Part shown: positions 34,739 to 42,741 of the stretch, piece after piece
Layout: each line of letters begins with the position of its first letter
Numbering within the stretch: position 1 is the stretch's first letter
Assembly (NCBI GenBank): GCA_964595945.1
Contig: CAZQSL010000004.1
Coordinates: forward strand, 1 to 64,000
Reading direction: 5' to 3'
From: CAZQSL01 sp964595945
Lineage (GTDB): Bacteria > UBP15 > UBA6099 > JAJRTR01
DNA length: 64,000 nucleotides
The notes under the pieces: generated by a model
Database searches by the model: none
What the model saw: only the letters and a program-made list of their open reading frames with translations
What the model was told of the DNA's origin: nothing
Position numbers and translations under genes: made by a program

Positions 34739-36955
34739 TCAGGCAAGGTAGTTCACGTTTTCGGGCGAGCCGCCAGTCTGTGCTACGGAGCCACCGTAGA
34801 GACTAGTAGTCGAATCGTCGAGAGGGGTAGCCATCCCATCTTCATCGAGTTCGACCGCACTGCCGTACTGCGACATGTAGGTGTCGCCGGTTTGAGCGTC
34901 ACTGCTGTACTGGTTGGAGTTGCCTCCACCGGTATTGACATTGACCTCGAACTTTCCGACCTTCAGGCCCTGTTGCTGCAGAGAGTCTTTGAGCTGGCCA
35001 AGGTTGTTTTCGATAATTGCCTTGACTTCCTGAGACTGAGCCGTGAATTTGGCTACTACCACATCATTTTCAGTTGCGATTTTGAGGTGGAGATCGCCGA
35101 GATTGGCCGGACGGAGTGCTATGCGGATTTCGCCGCCGGTGCCGTTAAGTGCAGAATATGAGACCTTTTGATTGATCTGGTGCATCACATTCTCCTGCAT
35201 GCTTCTTGCTGCTGTCTGGTTGCGTGTGGTCGTGGCATCGGCCTTGTTCGACACAAGCTGTTGGAGGTTTTTTTCCGCCGATTCGAGCCTTCCGAGGAAG
35301 GCGATTCGGGAGGATGAAGACTCATCAGTTTTCGCAGTCGCGGTGTTGGAGACAAGCGTCTCTTTTGTCGTGACTGCTGCCCACTCATCAGCCTGTTTTG
35401 CGGTTGCGTCCGTGATGCCGGTGATCACCTGCATCAGCGAGTTGTATCCGCTGCCCGTCTTGAGCGCCGCAAAGGCCGTAGTGTCAGTGCTGATGTTTTC
35501 GAGAGTTTTCTGCAGCTCTTTGTAGATTTCAGACCTGTTTGCTTTGGCGTCTGTCATCATTTTGGCGAGCGTCAGCTTGTCCAGAGCGTCGAGATATGCC
35601 TTTTGTGTTTCCACCACATCCGACGTGACGATCGTTTCAGCTGCTTCGGCGGTAGCCGTTCCGTCCTGATTGATCTGGAGCGGTATGCCGATTCTCGAAG
35701 TCTTTCCTTCAGCTTTGCCGGAGGTCAATGATGCCGCAAGTTCCTCTTGTGTGATACCGAGCGCTTCGAGTATCACGGCGACCGTATTCTCTGCTGCCTT
35801 GTCCTGCATGGCAGCGGCGTTGTTCGAGACTGCTGTCATCTCCCGTGCAGCCATAAGCTGCTCGATCGGGACAGTCAGTTCGAAGCTTGCCGCATCGGCA
35901 TTTGTACTTCCGGCGGTCTGAACGTTGCCGGAGGAGTCAATCTTTGAGAGATTGACAAATTGAGCCGATTCGAGAGCTTCCGCGCTGATTGTGAGAGTCA
36001 GGGTTTCCCCGTCTTCTCCCTGGGTGAGTTGAAGTGCGAGATTCAAAGCCGTCTGATTTTCGTCACCCGTTTGGGTCTCTGACGTTGCTGCCATGTCAGT
36101 GAGCGGGATCAGAAGTCCGCTGTCGTCTGACAACTTCAGGAGTACTTTTACCTCCTTAAGTTTGTCGGCGACCTGTTGCGGGTCAGCCTGTAGATGCATT
36201 GCCAGCAGTGATTTTGCGTCGAGCGCAGTGTTGCCGCTACTATCGCCGGTCTGCTGGGTGATGTCTCCTGTGCCTGCGAGTTGCTGAAGCAACTGCATCA
36301 GTTCGCTGTCTTGCGGGACAGCGATCGTAAGGGTCAGGGCATCTGAATCTGCATCGGTGGTCTGGAGAGCCTGTCCGGTCTGGTCTGCTGCATCAGTGTC
36401 AGTCGTTGAGATCGACGTGAGCAGGGCCGCGAGCAGTTGCATCACCGCGTCCATTGTTGCTTCGTCTCTCTCGGCGGGGTCTTTTGCCAGTTCCTGTTCG
36501 ATCTTGTCGAGCAGAGCCTGAAGTTTCTGCGTCCTGTCCGACATCGCCGCTGCGTCAGCTTCGCTTTCGCTCTGCTCCTGCGCGGCCGTCCGTGACTGGC
36601 AATTGTCACCTGACTGAGTCTGTTGCACGCTTTCCGTAGCCTGTGGTGCCGGCCGGTTCTGCTGGGCATATTGTGTCGTGCTCATTGCAGTGCTGTATCC
36701 GGTGTCGCGCGTTGCGTATTCGCTACGCGACATTTCCAGCCTGGCATTAGCTCTGTCGGCGTTGTAATCCGTCGTAGTTACCGCGTCTCTTGCGTTCGCC
36801 GATGTGTAATCGTATGTCTGGTAGGACGAACGAAACATATCCTGGAACGCTGTCGACGTGCCACCTGTCAGCGCTTCGGTCGTGCGAGGAAGTACGTCCA
36901 GTGCCGATGTCTGCCGATTGTTAAATAACGACAGTAGCATTTCGTTTGCTTGCAC
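34739..36955 (-). CDS. fliK: Flagellar hook-length control protein FliK
   Basis: FliK measures the hook and switches export specificity. The conserved part is the C-terminal domain (about 600-700): GEIRIALRPANLGDLHLKIA, VVVAKFTAQSQEVKAIIENN, and LGQLKDSLQQQGLKVGKFEV. The first 600 residues are low-complexity, rich in alanine, threonine, glutamine and aspartate, as expected for a secreted ruler. At 738 residues it is long, in keeping with the large hook protein. The start is GTG 36955, with GGAGG 8 bases upstream and the same 13-base leader as the TIGR02530-type gene. A promoter-like sequence is found 190-220 bases upstream. Confidence 0.93.
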   Translation of the reverse strand: MQANEMLLSLFNNRQTSALDVLPRTTEALTGGTSTAFQDMFRSSYQTYDYTSANARDAVTTTDYNADRANARLEMSRSEYATRDTGYSTAMSTTQYAQQNRPAPQATESVQQTQSGDNCQSRTAAQEQSESEADAAAMSDRTQKLQALLDKIEQELAKDPAERDEATMDAVMQLLAALLTSISTTDTDAADQTGQALQTTDADSDALTLTIAVPQDSELMQLLQQLAGTGDITQQTGDSSGNTALDAKSLLAMHLQADPQQVADKLKEVKVLLKLSDDSGLLIPLTDMAATSETQTGDENQTALNLALQLTQGEDGETLTLTISAEALESAQFVNLSKIDSSGNVQTAGSTNADAASFELTVPIEQLMAAREMTAVSNNAAAMQDKAAENTVAVILEALGITQEELAASLTSGKAEGKTSRIGIPLQINQDGTATAEAAETIVTSDVVETQKAYLDALDKLTLAKMMTDAKANRSEIYKELQKTLENISTDTTAFAALKTGSGYNSLMQVITGITDATAKQADEWAAVTTKETLVSNTATAKTDESSSSRIAFLGRLESAEKNLQQLVSNKADATTTRNQTAARSMQENVMHQINQKVSYSALNGTGGEIRIALRPANLGDLHLKIATENDVVVAKFTAQSQEVKAIIENNLGQLKDSLQQQGLKVGKFEVNVNTGGGNSNQYSSDAQTGDTYMSQYGSAVELDEDGMATPLDDSTTSLYGGSVAQTGGSPENVNYLA

Positions 36956-37242
36956 CTACGTCACCTCCTTTCTATTAAGTTGTAGTTTTGCATCACCTCC
37001 CGGTGAATTACTCTTTATATTTTTTATCTTTTATCATCACTTGGCGGGGCCAGCGGATTCTTGCCCCCAGCCCACTCTTGCAATGGCATACCGGATGGCC
37101 GCAATATACGCCAACGCATGCCGGTTACAGCGGGTTCACTCTGGCTATTATACCAGAACACATACCCATGATGTAAAGCGGTTGGCCGCAAAATATTTGC
37201 GGCTCGCGAATCAGGGTCCATGCGGGCTATCGGCGGGCTTGG
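36956..37242 (-). other. 287-base gap before fliK with leader structures
   Basis: The gap lies between the MotE-like gene and fliK. It holds a 19-base hairpin (37185-37203, stem GCCGCAAA/TTTGCGGC), a promoter-like sequence (37147-37177) and a second ribosome-site-like GGGAGGTG next to an ATG that opens a 10-codon frame ending in the real fliK ribosome site. I see no other gene. Confidence 0.5.
37147..37177 (-). promoter_or_regulatory. Candidate internal promoter before fliK
   Basis: On the minus strand there is a perfect extended -10 box, TGGTATAAT, with TTTACA 19 bases upstream. The predicted start would give fliK a 5' leader of about 185 bases and allow the hook genes to be expressed apart from the basal-body genes. 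The 19-base spacer is longer than ideal. Confidence 0.45.
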
Positions 37243-37995
37243 CTACTTCGACTTCGCCCTTGCGAGCGCGCGGGCGATTTCAGCGGCTTTTGCCGGATCG
37301 AGAGCGCCCATGATATCCGCGACTGTCTTATCTTTCATCCCTGAAAGTACATTGACTTTTTCGTCATCCGTGAGATTGTTGAGTATTTCCACAGCGGTTT
37401 CCACCGGTACTTTTTCGAGGATTTTGGAAACCACTTTATAGTCGGTGCCTTTTGCCGAAGTAATCGTCATCTGGGGTGTAGAAGCGACGAGCGCGCCCTG
37501 CGCTCCTCCTGCGGCCGGTGCAACGCCCGATGCAGCGCCTGCTGATGTTTCTTCCAGTTCTTCCTCATCGACTGGTTTTTTCGGGGTTTTTAGCTGTTTT
37601 TCGAGTTGCGCGATTTTTTGATTGAGTTCGTCGATCTGGCCCGATGCCGCATCGATCTTTTTGATCTCGCCGCTGAACGATTCCATCTTGCGGACCGTTG
37701 CGATATGATCCCTTATGAGGTCCTTGACTTCGATTTTGCCTTCGTCGGTATAACCTGCAAGCGGGTCCTTGTGAAAACCCTTGGTGACAGCGCCGATTAC
37801 CGGCACATTTTTAGTGCCCTGATAGATTGATTCCTCGACGCCGGCAAGTGCACCTGACATGTGCAGCACCGATATGAAGAGGAGGAAAGAAACAGACGCA
37901 AGCGCAATCCACATCCATAGCATGCCACCCTTTTGTTTTTCAGGTGCCGCCTGAAGTAGAGGCTGTTGCTGATTGGCTGCCGGCTTTTTTGCCAT
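37243..37995 (-). CDS. MotE-like / MgtE-N-domain flagellar membrane protein
   Basis: A basic N-terminus and one membrane helix (GMLWMWIALASVSFLLFISV) are followed by a long periplasmic coiled coil (about 110-150, DQIDELNQKIAQLEKQLKTP-type heptads). A C-terminal MgtE-N-like domain follows: KVVSKILEKVPVETAVEILN, then LTDDEKVNVLSGMKDKTVAD. This is the architecture of MotE, a periplasmic chaperone for flagellar stator assembly, and similar genes lie next to fliJ/fliK in many flagellar operons. A distance of 108 bases separates it from the upstream lytic transglycosylase gene. GAAGG precedes the ATG. Confidence 0.82.
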   Translation of the reverse strand: MAKKPAANQQQPLLQAAPEKQKGGMLWMWIALASVSFLLFISVLHMSGALAGVEESIYQGTKNVPVIGAVTKGFHKDPLAGYTDEGKIEVKDLIRDHIATVRKMESFSGEIKKIDAASGQIDELNQKIAQLEKQLKTPKKPVDEEELEETSAGAASGVAPAAGGAQGALVASTPQMTITSAKGTDYKVVSKILEKVPVETAVEILNNLTDDEKVNVLSGMKDKTVADIMGALDPAKAAEIARALARAKSK

Positions 37996-38103
37996 TTCGA
38001 TACCTTCCCAAACTATTTATTTGCTTTGGCGCCCGCCGCAACATTTCCGGCAAGCGCCTGTGGCGGGGTGCTGTTTTCGGGACAGACTATATTTTACCGA
38101 AAA

Positions 38104-38808
38104 TCATTCGTCTTGTGTCAAAGTCCCGAGGATTTTCTGCACGTAATCCTTAGTTTCGGAGTACGGAGGCACTCCCTTGTATGTTTCGACCGCCTTCGGG
38201 CCTGCATTGTAGGCCGAAAGCGCAAGCGCCGGATCACCGCCAAAACGGTCGAGCATCATGCGGAAATAGCGTGCTCCGCCATCGACATTCTGCTCGGGAT
38301 CGAAAGGATTCGAGACATCGAGATCCCTGGCGGTGCCTGGCATCAGTTGCATCAGCCCCATCGCGCCTTTTGAGGATACCGCATTGGGATTGAAATTGGA
38401 TTCGGTTTTGATAATGCCGGTCAGGATGCCCGGGTCGAGATTGTATTTTTCGGATGCGGCGCGGATGATCCGGCTGATGTCGATACCGCCGTTTGAGAGA
38501 TTATCAGCGGCAACCGTCTGTCCGAGTACTGGATACCCTGCCCCCGTCGAGTAAACCTGGCTGTATGACAGAAGCTGCTGCGGGCTCATAAGACTGCCCG
38601 TCTCAAGCCCGGCTTCCGTCGCGGCGGCAGGAGATGCAGATACTTTCTGCTGACTGAGAGAATTGTTCAGTTCGGCCCTGAACTCACTTTCCGCTTGAGC
38701 TTTGGGGATCATACTGTCGAAACGCGCCGTGAGATACTCGATGCGCTCCATCATTTTCGTGATCCCCCATTCACCGGGGTGAGTTCTGAAATTCACATCA
38801 AAAGGCAT
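38104..38808 (-). CDS. Lytic transglycosylase (SLT domain), flagellum-associated
   Basis: The last 130 residues are a Slt70-type muramidase domain. The catalytic glutamate is in LTGIIKTESNFNPNAVS, followed by KGAMGLMQLMPGTA and LALSAYNAGPKAVETYKGVP. No signal peptide is visible; the N-terminal 100 residues are a low-complexity spacer, which fits export through the flagellar apparatus or another route. Its place between fliJ and the MotE-like gene suggests that it opens peptidoglycan for the rod, in the role played by the FlgJ muramidase elsewhere. AGGAG lies 9 bases before the ATG. The domain call is firm, the role inferred. Confidence 0.9.
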   Translation of the reverse strand: MPFDVNFRTHPGEWGITKMMERIEYLTARFDSMIPKAQAESEFRAELNNSLSQQKVSASPAAATEAGLETGSLMSPQQLLSYSQVYSTGAGYPVLGQTVAADNLSNGGIDISRIIRAASEKYNLDPGILTGIIKTESNFNPNAVSSKGAMGLMQLMPGTARDLDVSNPFDPEQNVDGGARYFRMMLDRFGGDPALALSAYNAGPKAVETYKGVPPYSETKDYVQKILGTLTQDE

Positions 38809-38841
38809 ACTGCCCCGCTCCTGAATCGTTATCTATCCATT

Positions 38842-39312
38842 TTATACTTTTGCAGCCGTAGAGTCGAGATGTTTTGCCGATCTTACATATCTGACAGACG
38901 CGACATCATCGAGGATTTTCTGTTCGCGCAGGTTTTCCTCCTGCTGATATTTCCGAAAAGCCTTTTCGCGCGCCTTGACCATCACTTCCTTCGCGCGACG
39001 GGCTTCGACGAGTTCTTCCTGTTTTTTTACGACTGCCTCATACGCCTGCTGCACGCGCCGCTTCTGCAGCGCGATCTGGTATTCGAGTTCGAGTATGTAC
39101 GACTGAATGAATGTCAGTTTGTTAATGTCAATGTCCTGCCTCTGAGACTCTTCCCGCAAAGTTTCACGGTATTTCAGCCTCAGTCCGGTAAGATAATGTT
39201 CGCGCTCTACCTGCTTCTGATACTCTGCCTGTGCCGAAGCCAGTTCGCTCTTTTTCATATCTTCGAGGAACTGCCGGTATTTCAGGACGGACTGAAGTCT
39301 GAACTTGAACAT
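38842..39312 (-). CDS. fliJ: Flagellar export chaperone FliJ
   Basis: This is a small, almost wholly coiled-coil protein (156 residues): FKFRLQSVLKYRQFLEDMKK at the start, then long Glu/Lys/Arg-rich helices to the end. FliJ forms the stalk inside the FliI hexamer and escorts export substrates. The start overlaps the fliI stop by one base (TGATG), so the two are translated together. Sequence similarity in FliJ is always low, so the call rests on the coiled-coil pattern, the N-terminal LxxVLxYR motif and the position after fliI. Confidence 0.9.
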   Translation of the reverse strand: MFKFRLQSVLKYRQFLEDMKKSELASAQAEYQKQVEREHYLTGLRLKYRETLREESQRQDIDINKLTFIQSYILELEYQIALQKRRVQQAYEAVVKKQEELVEARRAKEVMVKAREKAFRKYQQEENLREQKILDDVASVRYVRSAKHLDSTAAKV

Positions 39313-40640
39313 CAGTGAGCGAATATTCCCTTCAGCGTGCGAAGCGCGTCTTCATATTCGACTTTTTCGAAAAGCCCCTGCCTGACGAAAGCATTGACAG
39401 CTTCGATTTTCGAGATTGCATAGTCGATTTTGGGATTAGAGTTTTTGACGTATGCGCCGATGCTGATAAGGTCTTCGGCGTCACGATATATGGCAAGGAC
39501 TTCACGGTAGCGCCGCATGAGCTGCGTATGCTCGTCAGAAGCTATTTCTGTCATGACACGGCTGATACTCGGCAGCACGTCGACCGGCGGATAGATATTC
39601 TTGGAAGCAAGATTTCTGGAAAGGACCACGTGGCCGTCAAGGATCGAACGTACCGTATCGGCGACAGGTTCGTTCATGTCGTCGGCTTCGACGAGGACAT
39701 TATATAGCCCTGTGATCGAGCCCTTTTCACCCATGCCGCTGCGTTCGAGCAGTTTCGGCAGAGTGGAGAACAGCGAAGGGGTGTAACCGCGCGTCGTGGG
39801 AGGCTCGCCAGTAGCGAGCCCGATCTCGCGCTGCGCGAAAGCAAAACGCGTGATCGAGTCAATCATCAGGACGACATCTTTGCCCTGATCGCGGAAATAC
39901 TCGGCGACAGTAGTAGCGAGATATGCGCCCTTCTGTCTCATCAGCGGCGACTGGTCGCTTGTGGCGACTACGACGATGGAGCGCGAAAGTCCCTCTTCGC
40001 CGAGATCGCGCTCGATAAAGTCACGGACTTCGCGGCCACGTTCGCCGATAAGCCCGATGACGTTGAGGTCAGCTTTCGTAAATCTTGCTATCATGCCCAT
40101 TGTCGAGCTTTTGCCGACGCCCGAACCCGAAAAAATACCGAGGCGCTGGCCTTTGCCGACAGTGAGCAGGCCATCGATCGCACGGATGCCGAGGGGCATG
40201 GGCTCAGATATGCGCCGGCGGCGCATGGGATGAGGCGGGTTTGCATAGATTGGATAGGGAAGCACTCCGGCGATCGGGCCTTTGCCGTCTATGGGATTGC
40301 CAAGTCCGTCGATTACACGTCCTATGATATCGTCGGATATCATGACCGAAAGTGGCCGGCCTGATGCTTCGACTTCACACCCGGGGCTGATGCCCTGCAT
40401 GTCGCCGAAAGCCATAAGCAACGTTTTTTCGCCGCGGAAGCCTACCACTTCGCAGGGGATGACTCTGCCTCTGTCGCGCGTACGGATATTGCAAAACTCG
40501 CCGATAGACGCATGGGGGCCGATTGATTCTATGATAATGCCGATAACGTCGGAGACATGCCCCATCTGTTTGACGAGATTGAGGTTCCCGACGACATTTT
40601 CAAAGTCACGAATTGTCTGATTCAGCGTTATGTTGTTCAT
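39312..40640 (-). CDS. fliI: Flagellum-specific ATPase FliI
   Basis: FliI is the ATPase of the flagellar type III export apparatus, related to the F1 beta subunit. The Walker A is GSGVGKSST at about 172-180, the Walker B is DVVLMIDSITRFA, and LIGERGREVRDFIERDLGEE is highly typical. ATTRGYTPSLFS-type sequence (PTTRGYTPSLFSTLPKLLER) is also present. The 442-residue length is normal. It sits between fliH and fliJ, with an imperfect hairpin in the 51-base gap after fliH. Confidence 0.97.
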   Translation of the reverse strand: MNNITLNQTIRDFENVVGNLNLVKQMGHVSDVIGIIIESIGPHASIGEFCNIRTRDRGRVIPCEVVGFRGEKTLLMAFGDMQGISPGCEVEASGRPLSVMISDDIIGRVIDGLGNPIDGKGPIAGVLPYPIYANPPHPMRRRRISEPMPLGIRAIDGLLTVGKGQRLGIFSGSGVGKSSTMGMIARFTKADLNVIGLIGERGREVRDFIERDLGEEGLSRSIVVVATSDQSPLMRQKGAYLATTVAEYFRDQGKDVVLMIDSITRFAFAQREIGLATGEPPTTRGYTPSLFSTLPKLLERSGMGEKGSITGLYNVLVEADDMNEPVADTVRSILDGHVVLSRNLASKNIYPPVDVLPSISRVMTEIASDEHTQLMRRYREVLAIYRDAEDLISIGAYVKNSNPKIDYAISKIEAVNAFVRQGLFEKVEYEDALRTLKGIFAH

Positions 40641-40691
40641 TTACAGGTTGTTCAGTTTTATTGTGCCGGCGGTAGGGACCACCGGCATTAT

Positions 40692-41576
40692 TCAGGCATG
40701 ACTGTCGTCTTCGTCAATCCGGGCATATTGTTCGTCGTCCACATCGAGAGCCTGCATCACGGCCTGCTCGACTTCCGTGAACTGCCTGTCGATCTGCGCG
40801 TCCACCATACCGCCCTCAGTCTGCACGACACAGCCGCCGGCAGCGACCTGCGGTGAGGCGAGGAATTTAAGAGTTTCACATGATTCGAGCATCGCGCGAA
40901 TTTCCTGCGCGGAGTTTTTGATCACTTCGAGATCGAGGGGATTGACGTGGACGATATACTGTTTTCTGAAATCCACCCTGGCAAGCGCTCCCTTGACGAC
41001 AGCGACGACCGTGGCCGGATCAGTCATGATTTCCTTGTTGAGTATCTTTCGCGCCACAGTGAGTGCCATGCGTGCGATTTCTTTCTGGGATTCGGCGAGT
41101 ATCTGTCCGTGGAACATTTTAAGTTCTTCGATGACCTGAGCCATCATGTTGATCGATCCGGCCATTTCTTCGAGCCCGGAATGTTTGCCCTTGACATAAC
41201 CGTCTTCAAAACCTTTTTTATAGCCGTCTTCTTCGCCGGCCGCGAACCCGGACGCATAGCCGTCTTTCTTGGCGGCTTCGCCGAGCTGGATATTCTGCTG
41301 GCGTATCTGTTCGACTTCCTGCTGGGCTCGCGCGAGTATCTGCTCGGAGTCCAGGCGCGCCTGTTCGCGGATGTTTTCAGCCTCACGAGCCGCGTCGATG
41401 CGGAGTTGCTCCGCTTCGCGGCGCGCACGCTCAAGGTCAGCGGCAGCCTGCTCGTCGAGGTGGTGCATGTCGCCGGTCCTGATGATCGAGATACCGTCAT
41501 CGGAAAACTGGCTGAACACCATTGGGGCAATGGCGGGGGGTTTCTGTTCGGTGATATCGCTCTTGATAATCCTCAT
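40692..41576 (-). CDS. fliH: Flagellar assembly protein FliH
   Basis: FliH binds FliI and keeps it at the export gate. A central alanine-, glutamate- and arginine-rich coiled coil (about 45-105) is followed by the typical glycine-spaced helix (GFAAGEEDGYKKGFEDGYVK). The C-terminal FliH/V-ATPase E-subunit-like domain reads ARMALTVARKILNKEIMTDP and QYIVHVNPLDLEVIKNS. At 294 residues it is of normal size. The assignment is supported by its place between fliG and fliI. Confidence 0.93.
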   Translation of the reverse strand: MRIIKSDITEQKPPAIAPMVFSQFSDDGISIIRTGDMHHLDEQAAADLERARREAEQLRIDAAREAENIREQARLDSEQILARAQQEVEQIRQQNIQLGEAAKKDGYASGFAAGEEDGYKKGFEDGYVKGKHSGLEEMAGSINMMAQVIEELKMFHGQILAESQKEIARMALTVARKILNKEIMTDPATVVAVVKGALARVDFRKQYIVHVNPLDLEVIKNSAQEIRAMLESCETLKFLASPQVAAGGCVVQTEGGMVDAQIDRQFTEVEQAVMQALDVDDEQYARIDEDDSHA

Positions 41577-41658
41577 GCCATGATGCGCTTTCGGGTTATA
41601 GGGCAGATGCCCCGTGATCCGGTACGGACGTTGTCCGCTGCCGGTCCTGTGTCAGCAT

Positions 41659-42681
41659 TTACAGCGAGTCGGCGCCTTCTGACCTGTAGTCGGCTATTTC
41701 TCCGGACTCGATCATGCTGCGAAGGGTATTGACGATGTGCTGCTGTGCTTCTTCGACTTCCTTGAGGCGGACGGGGCCGGCGAATTCCATGTCTTCGCGC
41801 AGCATGTCCGCGCCTCTTTTCGAGAGGTTTCCGAGTACTTTGTCCTTGACATCGTCCTTGACATTTTTGAGAGCGGTCGCGAGTTGCGCGCTTTCGACCT
41901 GCCTGAGCAGTGACTGGAGATCGCGGTCGCTGATCTTGACTATGTCTTCGAATACGAACATCCGTTTTTTGATTTCCTCGGCGAGTTCGGGATCGTTTTC
42001 GCTGAGTTTTTCCATGATGTCGAGTTCTGTGCGCCGGCCGACCCTGTTGAGGATTTCCACGACGCCGGGGATGCCGCCTGCTTCGGTATATTCGGGTGAA
42101 AGTACCATTGAAAGTTTCTTTTCGAGTACTTTTTCAACTTCCTTGATGATTTCGGGGCTGGTGCGGTCCATGAGAGCGATACGTTTTGTGACAGAGACCT
42201 GGAGGGCGGGATCGTTGAGGTTTTTGAGGATGTGCGACGCCTGTGCCGAGTTGAGGTAAGAGAGTATGAGTGCGATTGTCTGTGGATGCTCGTTGCGGAG
42301 GAAATTGAGAAGCTGGTTGGAATCGGATTTTCGCGCGAAGTCGAAAGGCGCGACATCGAGGAATGTGGACAGGCGGTTGATGACATCCATGGCCTTGCCG
42401 GTGCCGAGGGCGCGTTCGAGCACGTCGCGGGCATAGTCGATGCCGCCGGAGAGGATATACTCTTTTGCGACAGCCATATTGTAGAAATCTTCGAGCACCG
42501 CCGCCTTGCGTTCGGGAGTGAGCTTGTTGATAGATGCGATTTCGAGCGTGAGATGCTCGGTTTCGCTGTCGGAGAGGTGCTTGAATATCTGTGCGGCGAT
42601 TTCCGGTCCGAGCGCAACCATCAGCAGCGCAGCTTTTTTCAGTCCGGAGTCTCTTTCTTTTTCTTCTTTAGCTTTGGCCAT
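41659..42681 (-). CDS. fliG: Flagellar motor switch protein FliG
   Basis: FliG is the rotor protein that couples the stator to the C-ring. Present are KKAALLMVALGPEIAAQIFK (N domain), HPQTIALILSYLNSAQASHI (ARM/EHPQTIA motif, middle domain), and the C-terminal torque domain with FVFEDIVKISDRDLQSLLRQ, which contains the conserved charged residues. LSKRGADMLREDMEFAGPVR follows. The 340-residue length is standard. AAGGTG stands before the ATG. It lies directly downstream of fliF with about 60 bases between them, as in most flagellar operons. Confidence 0.97.
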   Translation of the reverse strand: MAKAKEEKERDSGLKKAALLMVALGPEIAAQIFKHLSDSETEHLTLEIASINKLTPERKAAVLEDFYNMAVAKEYILSGGIDYARDVLERALGTGKAMDVINRLSTFLDVAPFDFARKSDSNQLLNFLRNEHPQTIALILSYLNSAQASHILKNLNDPALQVSVTKRIALMDRTSPEIIKEVEKVLEKKLSMVLSPEYTEAGGIPGVVEILNRVGRRTELDIMEKLSENDPELAEEIKKRMFVFEDIVKISDRDLQSLLRQVESAQLATALKNVKDDVKDKVLGNLSKRGADMLREDMEFAGPVRLKEVEEAQQHIVNTLRSMIESGEIADYRSEGADSL

Positions 42682-42741
42682 GATTCACCTTTATCAGAGA
42701 TGAGCAGTAGTGTATGCCCGCGTCCCGCGCGGGCTGGTCGC

